A stretch of DNA of 64,000 nt from Tamlana crocina (GTDB taxonomy: Bacteria; Bacteroidota; Bacteroidia; Flavobacteriales; Flavobacteriaceae). Positions 52,776-60,863 of the stretch are shown here, one piece after another. Made by a program: the position numbers and the translations under genes. Each line of letters starts with the position of its first letter. The stretch's first letter is position 1. The stretch spans positions 839,918 through 903,917 of the forward strand of contig CP158972.1 of the NCBI GenBank assembly GCA_040429635.1, given 5' to 3'. The notes under the pieces were generated by a model. That model ran no database searches. It was not told where the DNA came from and saw only the letters and a program-made list of their open reading frames with translations.

Positions 52776-53417
52776 ATGAATTTCGATGAATTTCAGCAAT
52801 CGCTTTCAAAAATAAAAAATATACCGCTTCTAGGCGAATCCTCGCATTTTAAAATGGTACCACCATTTAGGCAGGAGCTTTTAAAAAAGCAGACGGAAGC
52901 CATAAAACGCGCCAAACATGCTGGGGTTATGGCTTTGTTTTACCCTAATGAAAGCCAGCAAACCCAATTGGTTTTGATATTGCGGAAAACTTACAAAGGG
53001 GTGCATTCGGCACAAGTGGGTTTTCCTGGTGGGAAGTTGGAAAAGTACGACCAATCGTTGGAAGAAGCGGCTTTGCGGGAAACCGAAGAGGAAATTGGCG
53101 TGCCCGTTAAACAGGTTAAAGTGATGAAAAAATTGTCGCAGGTGTATATTCCGCCCAGTAATTTTTATGTGCAGCCTTTTATCGGAATTACCGAAACCAC
53201 CCCAAAATTTATAAAACAAGACGATGAAGTTGAGGATGTTATCGAGGTGGATTTGGAACATTTTTTGGACGATGCCGTTTTAATTACCAAACGATTGACT
53301 ACCTCGTATAGTGTTGAGGTTGAGGTGCCTGCGTTTAAACTTAACGGTTATATTGTTTGGGGGGCTACCGCCATGATGCTCAGTGAGATTAAAGATATGC
53401 TGAAACAACTTTGGTAG
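52776..53417 (+). CDS. NUDIX CoA pyrophosphatase
   Basis: The protein is 213 residues from the ATG at 52776 (MNFDEFQQSLSKIKNIPLLG). An in-frame ATG at 52716 would cover a palindromic repeat. The Nudix box is in GFPGGKLEKYDQSLEEAALR followed by ETEEEIGV, preceded by the CoA-pyrophosphatase motif around LVLILRKTYKGVHSAQVGFPGG. It should cleave CoA (or acyl-CoA) into phosphopantetheine and 3',5'-ADP. The acyltransferase gene follows by 98 bp. Confidence 0.9.
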   Translation: MNFDEFQQSLSKIKNIPLLGESSHFKMVPPFRQELLKKQTEAIKRAKHAGVMALFYPNESQQTQLVLILRKTYKGVHSAQVGFPGGKLEKYDQSLEEAALRETEEEIGVPVKQVKVMKKLSQVYIPPSNFYVQPFIGITETTPKFIKQDDEVEDVIEVDLEHFLDDAVLITKRLTTSYSVEVEVPAFKLNGYIVWGATAMMLSEIKDMLKQLW

Positions 53418-53515
53418 TTTATTTTGTTTATTACATTTGTAGGCTCAATTTGGGCGGCTTTTGGCATATTTTGCTTAAATTGGTATAGCAACCAAACTAT
53501 TTTCAACTCGTATTC

Positions 53516-54313
53516 ATGGGATTGTTTAAAAGAAATCCATTCGGACATATATTAATAATTAAAAAATGGCTCATCAGGGTGTTGGGAGCGATGACGCACC
53601 GTCGGTTTCGTGGTTTTAACGAACTGCAAATCGAAGGTTCAGAAATCATAAAAGACCTGCCCGATACCAATGTGCTCTTCATTTCAAACCACCAAACTTA
53701 TTTTGCCGATGTAGTGGCTATGTTCCACGTATTTAATGCCAGTTTAAGCGGGCGTGTAGATTCCATAAAAAATGTAGGTTACCTCTGGAATCCTAAATTG
53801 AACATTTATTACGTGGCCGCCAAGGAAACCATGAAGGCCGGATTGTTGCCAAAAATTTTGGCCTACGTGGGGTCGGTGAGCATTGAACGGACTTGGCGTT
53901 CCGAAGGAAAGGATGTGAACCGTCAGGTACGGATGAGTGATATTTCAAACATTGGCAAGGCTTTGGATGATGGTTGGGTAATCACTTTTCCACAGGGCAC
54001 TACCACGCCATTCAAACCAATTAGGAAAGGTACGGCACATATAATAAAGCGCTACAAACCTGTGGTGATTCCTATTGTTATTGATGGTTTTAGGAGGTCG
54101 TTCGATAAAAAAGGATTGCGCATCAAAAAGAAAAACATTCTCCAAACCATGGAAATTAAACCGCCTTTGGAAATTGATTACGATAACGAAACCACCGATG
54201 AAATCGTAAAGAAAATTGAATATGCCATCGAGCAACACCCGTCATTCTTAAAGGTGATTCCTCAAAAAGAACTCGAAGCCCAAGAAGAGCTGAACAAAAA
54301 GCGGGAGTGGTAG
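53516..54313 (+). CDS. PlsC-like acyltransferase with altered motifs
   Basis: The 265-residue protein matches the lysophospholipid acyltransferase family. The catalytic block reads SNHQTYFADV, where the usual spacing is H-x4-D but here the Asp follows after five residues. Motif III is FPQGTTTPF instead of FPEGT. Phospholipid or lipid-A-like acylation is inferred, and the substrate is unknown. The gene precedes topB by 88 bp on the same strand. Confidence 0.78.
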   Translation: MGLFKRNPFGHILIIKKWLIRVLGAMTHRRFRGFNELQIEGSEIIKDLPDTNVLFISNHQTYFADVVAMFHVFNASLSGRVDSIKNVGYLWNPKLNIYYVAAKETMKAGLLPKILAYVGSVSIERTWRSEGKDVNRQVRMSDISNIGKALDDGWVITFPQGTTTPFKPIRKGTAHIIKRYKPVVIPIVIDGFRRSFDKKGLRIKKKNILQTMEIKPPLEIDYDNETTDEIVKKIEYAIEQHPSFLKVIPQKELEAQEELNKKREW

Positions 54314-54401
54314 TTTCTTTTCAGTTAATAACTCCTAAAAACTTCACTTCAAAAAACGCATCATAATCTTTATTTTGCAGAACTTTTTTAAACCGTTTTA
54401 A

Positions 54402-56693
54402 ATGAAGGTCTGTATTGCCGAAAAACCTAGTGTTGCCCGCGAAATTGCCTCCGTGTTAGGGGCCAATACCAAACGTGATGGCTATTTTGAGGGCAATGGC
54501 TATGCGGTAACCTACACTTTTGGGCATCTTTGTACATTAAAAGAACCCAACGATTACAAACCGTATTGGAAAAGTTGGGATTTAAACAATTTGCCCATGC
54601 TGCCCGAAAAGTTCGAAACTAAAGTGGTGGCCAATTCGGGCATCCAAAAACAATTTAAAATAGTAAAAAGTTTATTTGATAAAGCCGAAGTTGTTATAAA
54701 CTGCGGTGATGCGGGGCAGGAGGGTGAGCTCATACAGCGGTGGGTAATGAACGAGGCGCACTATAAAGGCGAAGTGAAACGCTTGTGGATTTCGTCATTG
54801 ACCACCGAAGCCATTAAAGAAGGCTTTGAAAACCTAAAACCAGCCACTGATTACGATAATTTGTACTATGCTGGTTTTTCCCGTGCCATTGGCGATTGGC
54901 TGCTCGGTATGAATGCCACCCGTTTGTATACAGTAAAACATGGCGGTTATAAACAAGTGCTGTCGGTGGGGCGTGTGCAAACCCCCACTTTGGCTATGGT
55001 GGTGAACCGGTTTAAGGAAATCGAAAATTTTAAGCCACAACCGTATTGGGAACTTCAAACGCTATATCGCGAAACGCTTTTTAGTTACGAAGAGGGCCGA
55101 TTTTTAAAGAAGGAAGATGGTGAAGCCTTGGCCAATAAAGTGAAGGAAAGTGAGTTCGAAATCATTTCCATCGAAAAAAAGAAGGGTAAGGATTATGCGC
55201 CCAAATTGTTCGATTTAACAGGGTTGCAGGTGTATTGCAACACCAAGTTTGGGTTTTCGGCGGAAGAAACTTTAAAGATAGTCCAAACGCTATACGAACG
55301 GAAAGTGGTGACTTACCCCAGAGTGGATACTACCTTTTTACCAAACGATATGTATCCGAAAGTATCGGGCATTCTTCAAAAACTGACGCAATATTCGGTA
55401 TTGACGCAACCGCTTTTAGGAAAGAAAATTAAAAAGTCGAAGCGTGTTTTTGACGATAAAAAAGTGACCGATCACCACGCCATTATTCCCACGGGTATGC
55501 AAACCCAGCTCAACCCCGTACAACAGCAGGTTTACGATATTATTGTTCGGCGTTTTATTGCAGTGTTTTATGACGATTGTACCGTATCGAACACCACGGT
55601 GTTGGGTAGTGCTGCCGAGGTAACGTTTAAAGCCACTGGTAAAGAAATTTTAGATAAAGGTTGGCGCATCGTATTCGAAAATCCCAATAAAAAAGAAAAG
55701 GAATCGGGTATTTTGCCCACTTTCGAAAAAGGTGAAAAAGGCCCACACGAACCGTCGTTTTTAGAAAAGGAAACCAAACCGCCCAATCAATATACAGAAG
55801 CCTCGTTGCTTCGGGCCATGGAAACGGCGGGAAAACAGGTAGACGACGAAGAGCTTCGCGACTTAATGAAAGAAAACGGTATTGGCCGTCCATCAACACG
55901 AGCCAATATTATTGAAACGCTGTTTAAACGGAAATATATTAAGCGGAACAAAAAACAGGTGCTGCCCACAGTTACAGGCATTCAGTTGATTGAAACCATT
56001 CAGAACGATTTGTTGAAATCGGCCGAGCTTACCGGGAAGTGGGAAAAGCAGTTAAAAGACATCGAAAAAGGAGAATACAGTGCGGCTGCGTTTATAAAAA
56101 ATATGAAGCGCATGGTAGATGCCTTGGTTTATGAAGTGCGCAGCGAAACCAAGCGGGCCAATATTTCGCAGGCCAACGTGATAAAAAACAGGCAGGCCAA
56201 AGCAGCCGAAAAAAAGCAAAAAGGCCTTTTGGCCGAAACCTGTCCCAAGTGTAAAAAGGGGACCTTGATAAAAGGGAAATCGGCTTATGGTTGCAGTGCG
56301 TTTAAGTCGGGTTGTCGTTTTGTGTTGCCCTTTAAGTTTGCTGAAAAGAAAATTTCAGAAAAACAGTTTATCCGCTTACTTCAAAAGGGAAGTACTGTGA
56401 ATTTAAAAGGGTTTAAGACCGAGGCAGGAACTGTTGAAGGCTTGTTGCGTTTTGATGATGATTTCAACTTAAAATTGGAACCCAAAAAGTTTGCCGCGAA
56501 AGCGAAACCTGATGAGCTAAAGTGCCCCAAATGCCAAAAAGGGAATATTATAAAAGGAAAAACGGCCTACGGTTGTAGTAATTATTCATCGGGCTGCGAT
56601 TTTAAAGTGCCTTTTGAAGTGGTAAAAGCCAAAATAAACGGACAGAAACCGACAAAAGAATTGGTGTATAAAATTTTAAGTGGTCATGCATAA
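54402..56693 (+). CDS. topB: DNA topoisomerase III (type IA)
   Basis: The 763-residue protein has an N-terminal Toprim domain (MKVCIAEKPSVAREIASVLG, then INCGDAGQEGELI), the type IA core with SVGRVQTPTLAMV, and the active-site tyrosine Y305 in TYPRVDTTFLP. Two C-terminal four-cysteine zinc modules are CPKCKKGTLIKGKSAYGC and CPKCQKGNIIKGKTAYGC. It relaxes or decatenates DNA by single-strand passage. The pseudouridine synthase gene overlaps its 3' end by 8 bp. Confidence 0.95.
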   Translation: MKVCIAEKPSVAREIASVLGANTKRDGYFEGNGYAVTYTFGHLCTLKEPNDYKPYWKSWDLNNLPMLPEKFETKVVANSGIQKQFKIVKSLFDKAEVVINCGDAGQEGELIQRWVMNEAHYKGEVKRLWISSLTTEAIKEGFENLKPATDYDNLYYAGFSRAIGDWLLGMNATRLYTVKHGGYKQVLSVGRVQTPTLAMVVNRFKEIENFKPQPYWELQTLYRETLFSYEEGRFLKKEDGEALANKVKESEFEIISIEKKKGKDYAPKLFDLTGLQVYCNTKFGFSAEETLKIVQTLYERKVVTYPRVDTTFLPNDMYPKVSGILQKLTQYSVLTQPLLGKKIKKSKRVFDDKKVTDHHAIIPTGMQTQLNPVQQQVYDIIVRRFIAVFYDDCTVSNTTVLGSAAEVTFKATGKEILDKGWRIVFENPNKKEKESGILPTFEKGEKGPHEPSFLEKETKPPNQYTEASLLRAMETAGKQVDDEELRDLMKENGIGRPSTRANIIETLFKRKYIKRNKKQVLPTVTGIQLIETIQNDLLKSAELTGKWEKQLKDIEKGEYSAAAFIKNMKRMVDALVYEVRSETKRANISQANVIKNRQAKAAEKKQKGLLAETCPKCKKGTLIKGKSAYGCSAFKSGCRFVLPFKFAEKKISEKQFIRLLQKGSTVNLKGFKTEAGTVEGLLRFDDDFNLKLEPKKFAAKAKPDELKCPKCQKGNIIKGKTAYGCSNYSSGCDFKVPFEVVKAKINGQKPTKELVYKILSGHA

Positions 56694-57264
56694 AACGGCA
56701 CACAAACACTTTGTAATTTATAAACCATTTCGAGTTTTAAGTCAGTTTAGAAGCAATTCCAGCAAACAGCAATCCAAACGATTTTTAGGTGAGTTTTATG
56801 ATTTTCCCGTTGGAATTATGGCGATTGGGCGCTTGGATGAAACTTCGGAAGGTTTACTGCTGCTTACTACAGATGGCAAAACCAGCGCTTTTATAAACAG
56901 TCAAAAAGTTGAAAAGGAATATTATGCACAGGTGGATGGCGATATTTCGGAAGAAGCTGTTGAAAAGCTGAAAGCAGGGATTGAAATTAGTATCAACGGA
57001 AAAAAATACACTACCAAGCCATGCCAAGTTTTTAAATTGGAAAGCATACCCCATTTGCCCGAAAGAGGTAAAAAGATACGCGACGCGCGCCACGGCCCCA
57101 CGAGTTGGGTGTCGATAACCTTAACCGAAGGGAAATTTAGGCAGGTACGAAAAATGACCTCGGCTGTTGGATTCCCGACGCTGCGTTTGGTGCGTGTTCG
57201 GATAGGGCAAATTAAAATAGGCAGTATGCAGCCCGGCGATGTTTTGGAGTTTCAAACATTCTGA
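56686..57264 (+). CDS. Pseudouridine synthase, RsuA/RluE type
   Basis: The protein is 192 residues from the ATG at 56686, which overlaps the end of topB. A GTG six bases upstream is possible. The catalytic aspartate is D51 in AIGRLDETSEGLLLLTTDG, followed by the typical GKFRQVRKMTSAVGFPTLRLVRVRIG segment. No S4 domain is present, as in the short RluE-like enzymes that modify 23S rRNA. The exact target base cannot be read. Translation is probably coupled to topB. Confidence 0.9.
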   Translation: MHKTAHKHFVIYKPFRVLSQFRSNSSKQQSKRFLGEFYDFPVGIMAIGRLDETSEGLLLLTTDGKTSAFINSQKVEKEYYAQVDGDISEEAVEKLKAGIEISINGKKYTTKPCQVFKLESIPHLPERGKKIRDARHGPTSWVSITLTEGKFRQVRKMTSAVGFPTLRLVRVRIGQIKIGSMQPGDVLEFQTF

Positions 57265-57352
57265 AAAGAAATTAGAATTCAAGATTTCTACTTAATATTC
57301 AAAAGTTCAATTTAATTAAAAAAAATAAAAATTCTATTTTTTTCAACTAAAT

Positions 57353-57368
57353 GTAAAGTTTTGTTTAC
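57353..57368. promoter_or_regulatory. Candidate operator GTAAA-N6-TTTAC
   Basis: GTAAA (57353-57357) and TTTAC (57364-57368) form an inverted repeat beside the -7-like box TACTTTTG (57366-57373), 18 bp before the membrane protein start. It would suit autorepression by the XRE regulator encoded at the end of the operon. Confidence 0.35.
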
Positions 57369-57390
57369 TTTTGTATAAAAATAATAGAAT

Positions 57391-57843
57391 ATGAAAATTC
57401 AAATATTACCAAATTGGTGCAAAAAACTTGGACTTGCTCTTTTCATTATAGCTTCTGTTTTAAACGGTGGTTTAAACTTTATCAACAATTCAATCTACAA
57501 ATACAATTCTCATGGAATCAATATTTCTGAACAGCAATTACAATCAGATAACAATGGGTTTTTAGCGCTTCTTAGTGCTTTTACGGGAGGAGTCTTTAAT
57601 GTCGATTTTATAGCAATCATGTCTATGCTAATCTATATGATTTCAAAAGAAAAAGTTGAAGATGATTATATTGATAAATTGCGCCTAGAATCTTTTCAAC
57701 TGACTTTTATAATTGGATTGTTGGCAACAATTGCTGTTTATCTTTTGAACAAGGATATAAAATTGACATTGGATTATTTTATTTTTCCACTACTTTGGTG
57801 CTATATAGCCATATTCCTAATCAAACGAAAACTATATCTATGA
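57391..57843 (+). CDS. Four-helix membrane protein coupled to an XRE regulator
   Basis: This 150-residue protein has four predicted membrane helices (about 11-28, 52-82, 98-116 and 124-145). No family is named with confidence. It is AT-rich. Its stop overlaps the start of the XRE regulator by 4 bp (ATGA), so the two are translationally coupled, as in small membrane-protein/Xre modules of Bacteroidota. Confidence 0.75.
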   Translation: MKIQILPNWCKKLGLALFIIASVLNGGLNFINNSIYKYNSHGINISEQQLQSDNNGFLALLSAFTGGVFNVDFIAIMSMLIYMISKEKVEDDYIDKLRLESFQLTFIIGLLATIAVYLLNKDIKLTLDYFIFPLLWCYIAIFLIKRKLYL

Positions 57844-58034
57844 AAAATTTAGTAAAAGTGGAAAGGGCAAGGCACAATTTAACACAAGCAGATTTAGCCA
57901 AAGAACTAGGGGTTTCAAGACAGACTATACATGCTATAGAAAAAAATAAATTTAATCCTTCTGTAACACTTGCAATAAAAATGGCTAGATTTTTCAGTGT
58001 TACCGTTGAATACTTATTTGAAATTGAAGACTAG
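57840..58034 (+). CDS. Small XRE-type helix-turn-helix regulator
   Basis: The protein is 64 residues from the ATG at 57840 (MKNLVKVERARHNLTQADLA), overlapping the preceding stop. The helix-turn-helix is clear (LTQADLAKELGVSRQTIHAIEKNKFNPSVTLAIKMARFF). It is a single-domain Cro/C1-type DNA binder, likely an autoregulator of the operon. Confidence 0.9.
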   Translation: MKNLVKVERARHNLTQADLAKELGVSRQTIHAIEKNKFNPSVTLAIKMARFFSVTVEYLFEIED

Positions 58035-58051
58035 TTTTAAACCACACTATT

Positions 58052-59287
58052 CTACTGAAAACGAATGGCCTTTACCGGCGATATTTTGGTGATGATGTAC
58101 GAGGGCACCAAAAGCATGAGCAAGCACAGTAGCAAAGTGCCTATGTTGAGTGCCAAAATGTAGCCGAAATTGATGTAAACTGAAACTTCGGAAACGTAAT
58201 ACACGCTGGGGTCGAGCGGAAACAATTTAAAATATTTTTGTGCAAATAGTAGCCCCAACCCGATGAGGTTTCCCCAAAACAGCCCAAGTAAAATTAAATA
58301 CGAGGCGTTGAACAAAAACAGTTTGCGTATGCTCCAGTTGCTGCTTCCCAAGGCTTTTAAAATACCGATCATTTGGGTGCGCTCCAAGATTAAAACGAGC
58401 AGGGCGGTAATCATGTTAATGCCCGCTACGAGTATCATGATGCCAATAATGCCGTAAATGTTTTTGTCGAAAATTTTAACCCATTCAAAAATGGAGTAGT
58501 ATTTGTCGGTAACGGTTTGGGTATTAAAAGTAGATGGGGTGTTTTTGTAAATGTCTCGACCTTTTTGTTCCAGATCGTTGTAATCGTCAATAAACACCTC
58601 TAAGTTTCCAATTTGGTCGTCTTCCCACCGGTTAATGCGTTGCAAATGCCTGATGTCTCCCAGGATGTATTGCGCATCTAAATCCTGGAATCCGGAACTG
58701 TAAATGCCCACTACGTTGTAGGTAATGATGTTGGGCAGTTTTTCGGGGTCGTCTTTGGCAAATACCATTTGGAATTTATCGCCCACCTTAAACTGCAAAC
58801 GCTTGGCCAAATATTCCGAAATTAAAACTTCTTCGTTGCGTTTTTCAGAGTAATCGGGCAATCGGCCGTCGATTAAAAATTCCTTAAAATAACCCCAGTT
58901 ATAATCACTGCCAACACCTTTTAAATAAACCCCTTCAAAATCGGTTTCAGTGCGTATCACTCCAAATTTTGAAGCCACGCCCTGAACGTGTTTTATGCCA
59001 TCAACCGATTTAAATTCCGGATAAAATTCCTGATTTTTCGAAATAGGAATAATGCTTTCCTGAGAATTGTTACTATCGTAATTGGTGATGGTAACGTGGC
59101 CGTTAAAAGCCACCACCTTATCGCGAATTTTTTGCTGAAGCCCAATACCCGTAGCAATAGCGACCATCATCACCACAATACCAATGGCTATGGCGGCAAT
59201 ACCAATTTTTATTATTGGTGCCGAAACACTACTTTTATACGCTTTACTGCCAATAATACGTTTAGCTATAAAAAACTCGTAATTCAA
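58052..59287 (-). CDS. ABC transporter permease, FtsX/LolC-like
   Basis: The 411-residue protein has one N-terminal membrane helix (about 25-48), a large periplasmic MacB-PCD-like domain (about 50-265) and three C-terminal membrane helices (about 275-405, FtsX domain: GINMITALLVLILERTQMIGILKALGSSNWSIRKLF). It resembles LolC/LolE lipoprotein-release permeases. No ATPase gene is adjacent, so its partner must be elsewhere. It is divergent from the muramidase gene by 7 bp. Confidence 0.88.
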   Translation of the reverse strand: MNYEFFIAKRIIGSKAYKSSVSAPIIKIGIAAIAIGIVVMMVAIATGIGLQQKIRDKVVAFNGHVTITNYDSNNSQESIIPISKNQEFYPEFKSVDGIKHVQGVASKFGVIRTETDFEGVYLKGVGSDYNWGYFKEFLIDGRLPDYSEKRNEEVLISEYLAKRLQFKVGDKFQMVFAKDDPEKLPNIITYNVVGIYSSGFQDLDAQYILGDIRHLQRINRWEDDQIGNLEVFIDDYNDLEQKGRDIYKNTPSTFNTQTVTDKYYSIFEWVKIFDKNIYGIIGIMILVAGINMITALLVLILERTQMIGILKALGSSNWSIRKLFLFNASYLILLGLFWGNLIGLGLLFAQKYFKLFPLDPSVYYVSEVSVYINFGYILALNIGTLLLCLLMLLVPSYIITKISPVKAIRFQ

Positions 59288-59294
59288 TTTTTAA

Positions 59295-60554
59295 ATGAGG
59301 TTTAGTGTGTTCAAAAATACAGTTTTATTCCCGATAGTTGCCGGGATTGTTTTGTTAATTTCCTGTGGGAACTTGTCGAAGTCTGAAGCACGAAGCTTGA
59401 AGCCCGAAGTTTATGAAACAACGGAAAATAATCCTGTCATTGTTGGCGCCAACCAAACGGAACTGTATTTGCCGCTATTAAAAGGCAAACGCGTTGGTGT
59501 CGTGGCGAACCAAACTTCGGTGGTTTTTAAAGCTGGAAGTTTGGAGCCTGAAGCCCAAAGTTTTTCGCATCTTATTGATTCTTTATTGGCGCTGAAGGTT
59601 AATGTTAAAAAAGTTTTTGCTCCCGAACACGGTTTTCGAGGTCAGGCTGATGCGGGCGAAGTGGTAAAAGATGGTGTCGATACACGCACCAACCTGCCTA
59701 TTGTGTCGCTTTACGGCAACAACAAAAAGCCTTCGAAAGAACAGTTGCAGGATTTGGATATTGTGGTTTTCGATATTCAGGATGTGGGCGCTCGGTTTTA
59801 CACGTACATATCTACTTTACATTATGTGGTGGAGGCTTGTGCCGAGCAAAATATTCCGGTATTGATTTTAGACCGACCCAATCCAAACGGACATTATATT
59901 GATGGCCCTATTTTGGAGATGGAGCACCAAAGTTTTGTGGGGATGCACCCGATTCCGATAGTACATGGCATGACCATTGGCGAATATGCAAAAATGATTA
60001 ATGGCGAAAAATGGCTCAAAAACGGCGTGCAATGTGAGTTGTCCGTAATTCCAATTAAAAATTACGACCATAAAAAAACTTACAGTTTGCCCATTAAACC
60101 GAGTCCGAATCTGCCCAACGATAAATCAATTAATCTGTATCCGAGTTTGTGTTTTTTTGAAGGCACCAATGTTAGCGCTGGACGTGGAACGGATTCACAA
60201 TTTCAAATTTTCGGAAGTCCGTTTTTAAATGCTGAGGTGTTTCCTTATGAATTTACCCCAAAACCGAACGACGGCGCAAAACACCCAAAACACAAAAACA
60301 AATTGTGCTTCGGAAAAGATTTGCAGCAAACTAAAAATTTAAGCACACTAAACTTAAATTGGCTCATTGAAGCTTATAAAAACACAGCGGATAAGTCTCA
60401 ATTTTTCAATAACTTTTTTGTGAAGCTCGCTGGGACACAAACGTTGCAACAGCAAATTGAGCAAGGCTTGACTGAAAAAGAAATTAAAGCTACTTGGAGT
60501 GAAGGTTTGGAGAAGTTTAAGGAAATCCGTGAAAAATATTTGGTTTATCCGTAA
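59295..60554 (+). CDS. namZ: NamZ-like exo-beta-N-acetylmuramidase (DUF1343) with repeat-derived insertions
   Basis: This is a 419-residue lipoprotein (SPII signal ending VLLISC). The DUF1343/GH171 hallmarks are visible: GKRVGVVANQTSVVF, KVFAPEHGFRGQADAGE, FDIQDVGARFYTYISTLHYV, LDRPNPNGHYIDGPIL and EGTNVSAGRGTDSQFQ. It probably removes terminal N-acetylmuramic acid from peptidoglycan fragments. Two segments look foreign. SEARSLKPEVYETT (DNA 59384-59402 is identical to an intergenic repeat at 31381) and AGSLEPEAQSFSHL (DNA near 59527 resembles 21629) are in-frame repeat copies absent from my recollection of the family. Confidence 0.9.
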   Translation: MRFSVFKNTVLFPIVAGIVLLISCGNLSKSEARSLKPEVYETTENNPVIVGANQTELYLPLLKGKRVGVVANQTSVVFKAGSLEPEAQSFSHLIDSLLALKVNVKKVFAPEHGFRGQADAGEVVKDGVDTRTNLPIVSLYGNNKKPSKEQLQDLDIVVFDIQDVGARFYTYISTLHYVVEACAEQNIPVLILDRPNPNGHYIDGPILEMEHQSFVGMHPIPIVHGMTIGEYAKMINGEKWLKNGVQCELSVIPIKNYDHKKTYSLPIKPSPNLPNDKSINLYPSLCFFEGTNVSAGRGTDSQFQIFGSPFLNAEVFPYEFTPKPNDGAKHPKHKNKLCFGKDLQQTKNLSTLNLNWLIEAYKNTADKSQFFNNFFVKLAGTQTLQQQIEQGLTEKEIKATWSEGLEKFKEIREKYLVYP

Positions 60555-60644
60555 TAGGTTAAATAGTATTGTTTTATAGAAGTTAAATACGGTGTTTCAG
60601 GTTGATCGGAGTCGAAACCAAATTGAAATCCCAGCTGCTTAAGG

Positions 60645-60682
60645 CCTTTCGACTCTAGTTTATCTTGAGCGAAGCCGAAAGG
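60645..60682. repeat. Imperfect inverted repeat downstream of namZ
   Basis: CCTTTCG (60645-60651) pairs with CGAAAGG (60676-60682), enclosing a GAGCGAAGCC variant of the dispersed repeat family. A copy related to GATCGGAGTCGAAA is at about 60604-60617. Confidence 0.5.
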
Positions 60683-60766
60683 ATTAGGGTGACAGTTGTC
60701 AACTTTATTTGAATACAGGCGTAACTACGGAATTCGTATATCCAATTTATATAAATTAATCAAAGC

Positions 60767-60803
60767 AAAAAGCACCCAGTTGCAGGTTTGCAACCAAGTG
60801 CTT
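60767..60803 (-). terminator. Terminator of the TPR lipoprotein gene
   Basis: On the + strand AAGCAC (60770-60775) pairs with GTGCTT (60798-60803) and GTTGCA (60779-60784) with TGCAAC (60789-60794). On the minus strand a T-run follows. Confidence 0.75.
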
Positions 60804-60863
60804 CATCAAACAAAAACCCAAAATCAAACACTTCAAACGGGTTTTTTAACCAAACAAACCATG

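Larger units (their letters stand above)
60555..60863. other. Repeat and terminator-bearing region downstream of namZ
   Basis: The 309 bp between the convergent namZ and TPR genes hold two dispersed repeat copies (about 60604-60617 and 60645-60682) and the TPR-gene terminator at 60767-60803. No coding sequence is supported. Confidence 0.5.
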
